Below, piece by piece: positions 62,988 through 64,000 of a DNA stretch of 64,000 nt. The stretch is from Gallibacterium melopsittaci (GTDB lineage Bacteria; Pseudomonadota; Gammaproteobacteria; Enterobacterales; Pasteurellaceae). The translations under genes and the position numbers were made by a program. The notes beneath the pieces were generated by a model. The model was not told the DNA's origin. It worked only from the letters and a program-made list of their open reading frames with translations, and searched no databases. The first letter of the stretch is position 1, and the number at the start of each line of letters is the position of its first letter. The stretch covers positions 1-64,000 of the forward strand of contig NZ_JBHLWA010000001.1 of the NCBI RefSeq assembly GCF_042433085.1. Direction: 5' to 3'.

Positions 62988-64000
62988 TTACATCACAACG
63001 ACATCAAACTGTTCTTGCGTATAATAAGGCTCCATTTTAATTTGTACTTTTTTGCCAATAAAGACTTCAACTTCAGCCAGTAAAGCGTGAGTTTCTTCAT
63101 TGATAAGATGTTCTGCGACTGCACGAGAGGCATAGACCAAAAATTGTTCGCTTGAGTATAAATGGTGAACACGAATAATTTCCCGAGCAATTTCATAACA
63201 TACGGTTTCCACACTTTTGACTCGACCACGACCTTGACAGTTTGGGCATTCTTCACATAAGACGTGTTCCAAACTTTCGCGTGTTCTTTTGCGGGTCATT
63301 TCCACTAAGCCAAGTTGAGTAAAGCCATTTACCGTTGTTTTAACACGATCTTTCGCTAACGCTTCTTTTAGCGATTGCAATACCCGTTCTTGATGTTCTT
63401 CAATTTGCATATCAATAAAATCGATAATAATGATGCCACCAAGATTGCGTAATTGTAGTTGGTGTGCAATCGCTTGTGTCGCTTCAATATTGGTATTAAA
63501 TATGGTTTCTTCTAAATTACGATGTCCAACGAAGCCACCAGTATTGATATCAATCGTTGTCATCGCTTCAGTTTGCTCGATAATCAAATAGCCACCAGAT
63601 TTTAAATTAACGCGTTTATTCAAGGCTTTTTGAATACTTTCTTCAACACCATACAAATCAAACAATGGTTGAGGACCCGTATAAACGGATAATGTTTGCG
63701 TTAAGTGTGGTAAAAACTCTTCAATAAACTCTTTAACTTCAAGATAAATCAATTTGGAATCAATTCTAATACTATCAATCGTCATGCCAACGAAATCACG
63801 AATAATACGCTGTGCTAATGCAGGTTCGGCATAGAGCATTGCTGGTGCGGTAGAACGTACTTTACGTTCTAACACTTTACGCCATAAACGTTTCAAAAAG
63901 TCAGCATCTTGTTGCAATTCATCTAAAGAAACATTTTCCGATGCTGTACGAATAATGAAGCCCCCAAGTTCATCACAAAACGGCGTCACTAATTCTTTAA
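62988..64000 (-). CDS. rng: RNase G, C-terminal part, cut by window edge
   Basis: The frame is open to the right edge (residues KELV precede the GTG that could be misread as a start at 63989), so the N-terminal S1 domain lies outside. Visible parts include the DNase-I-like metal site TTIDINTGGFVG with Asp residues, IIIIDFIDM, and the zinc-link cysteines CEECPNCQGRG. The protein ends with a short basic tail rather than an RNase E scaffold, which identifies RNase G. It processes 16S rRNA 5' ends and mRNAs. tldD follows. Confidence 0.93.
   Translation of the reverse strand, partial: KELVTPFCDELGGFIIRTASENVSLDELQQDADFLKRLWRKVLERKVRSTAPAMLYAEPALAQRIIRDFVGMTIDSIRIDSKLIYLEVKEFIEEFLPHLTQTLSVYTGPQPLFDLYGVEESIQKALNKRVNLKSGGYLIIEQTEAMTTIDINTGGFVGHRNLEETIFNTNIEATQAIAHQLQLRNLGGIIIIDFIDMQIEEHQERVLQSLKEALAKDRVKTTVNGFTQLGLVEMTRKRTRESLEHVLCEECPNCQGRGRVKSVETVCYEIAREIIRVHHLYSSEQFLVYASRAVAEHLINEETHALLAEVEVFIGKKVQIKMEPYYTQEQFDVVVM

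Noticed and set aside
1..64000. CRISPR arrays, tRNA or rRNA genes, complete insertion sequences
   Set aside because: Reading all intergenic regions showed no spaced direct repeats of CRISPR type, no tRNA-like cloverleaf ends and no intact transposase.

Overview
The window is a low-GC gammaproteobacterial chromosome segment, most likely from the family Pasteurellaceae. The evidence is gene content and neighbourhood: a MoeB that lacks its zinc cysteines, a glycerate kinase / GntP permease / CdaR cassette, a Wzz-Wzx-Wzy-WbaP-RmlB-WaaL locus resembling the Haemophilus hmg locus, and orthologues of typical Haemophilus/Actinobacillus housekeeping genes. The genus cannot be fixed from the sequence alone.

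Layout. 1-1.3 kb: the edge of a filamentous-haemagglutinin/CdiA-type locus, with an exoprotein fragment lacking its secretion domain plus two small genes, one a lipoprotein. 1.5-10.3 kb: core genes moeA-moeB, fabB, mnmC-folP-glmM and a BamE/OmpA-type lipoprotein. 10.5-19.3 kb: polysaccharide locus A (Wzz, Wzx, a pyruvyl-transferase-like protein, three glycosyltransferases, a Wzy-like polymerase and a degenerate NeuA fused to an SGNH esterase). 19.3-26.6 kb: ubiG, ycgL, mltB, rimO, then the glycerate catabolism cassette and its regulator. 27-33 kb: pyruvate dehydrogenase (aceE, aceF, lpdA). 33.2-35.6 kb: lon behind a sigma-32-type promoter. 36-37 kb: a Fic gene with a frameshift near its start. 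37-50.4 kb: waaL, infA and polysaccharide locus B (Wzz, GT32, Wzx, GT2, EpsG/Wzy, two GT4, ManC, WbaP, RmlB). 50.3-57.2 kb: a very AT-rich accessory island. 57.4-64 kb: core genes lnt, corC, argD, tldD and rng, the last cut by the window edge.

The most interesting part is the island between rmlB and lnt. It holds a multi-pass membrane protein followed by a KAP-family P-loop NTPase (the superfamily of the phage-exclusion protein PifA), then a decayed transposase remnant. On the opposite strand lies a pair: a stand-alone RelA/SpoT-type nucleotide pyrophosphokinase and a 950-residue protein with an HD-type phosphohydrolase-like domain fused to an Hsp90/GHKL ATPase. The pair looks like a conflict (toxin-antitoxin or anti-phage) module in which an alarmone-like nucleotide is made by one protein and possibly removed by the HD part of the other. 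Seven tandem TAGATG hexamers sit directly between the two genes in the leader of the second, which suggests expression that could vary with repeat number.

The two polysaccharide loci each carry their own chain-length regulator, flippase and polymerase. Only locus B has an initiating phosphotransferase (WbaP) and a sugar-nucleotide gene (ManC), and WaaL is adjacent across infA. The two loci may therefore share WbaP/WaaL or make two different surface glycans. Product assignments for glycosyltransferases are at family level only.
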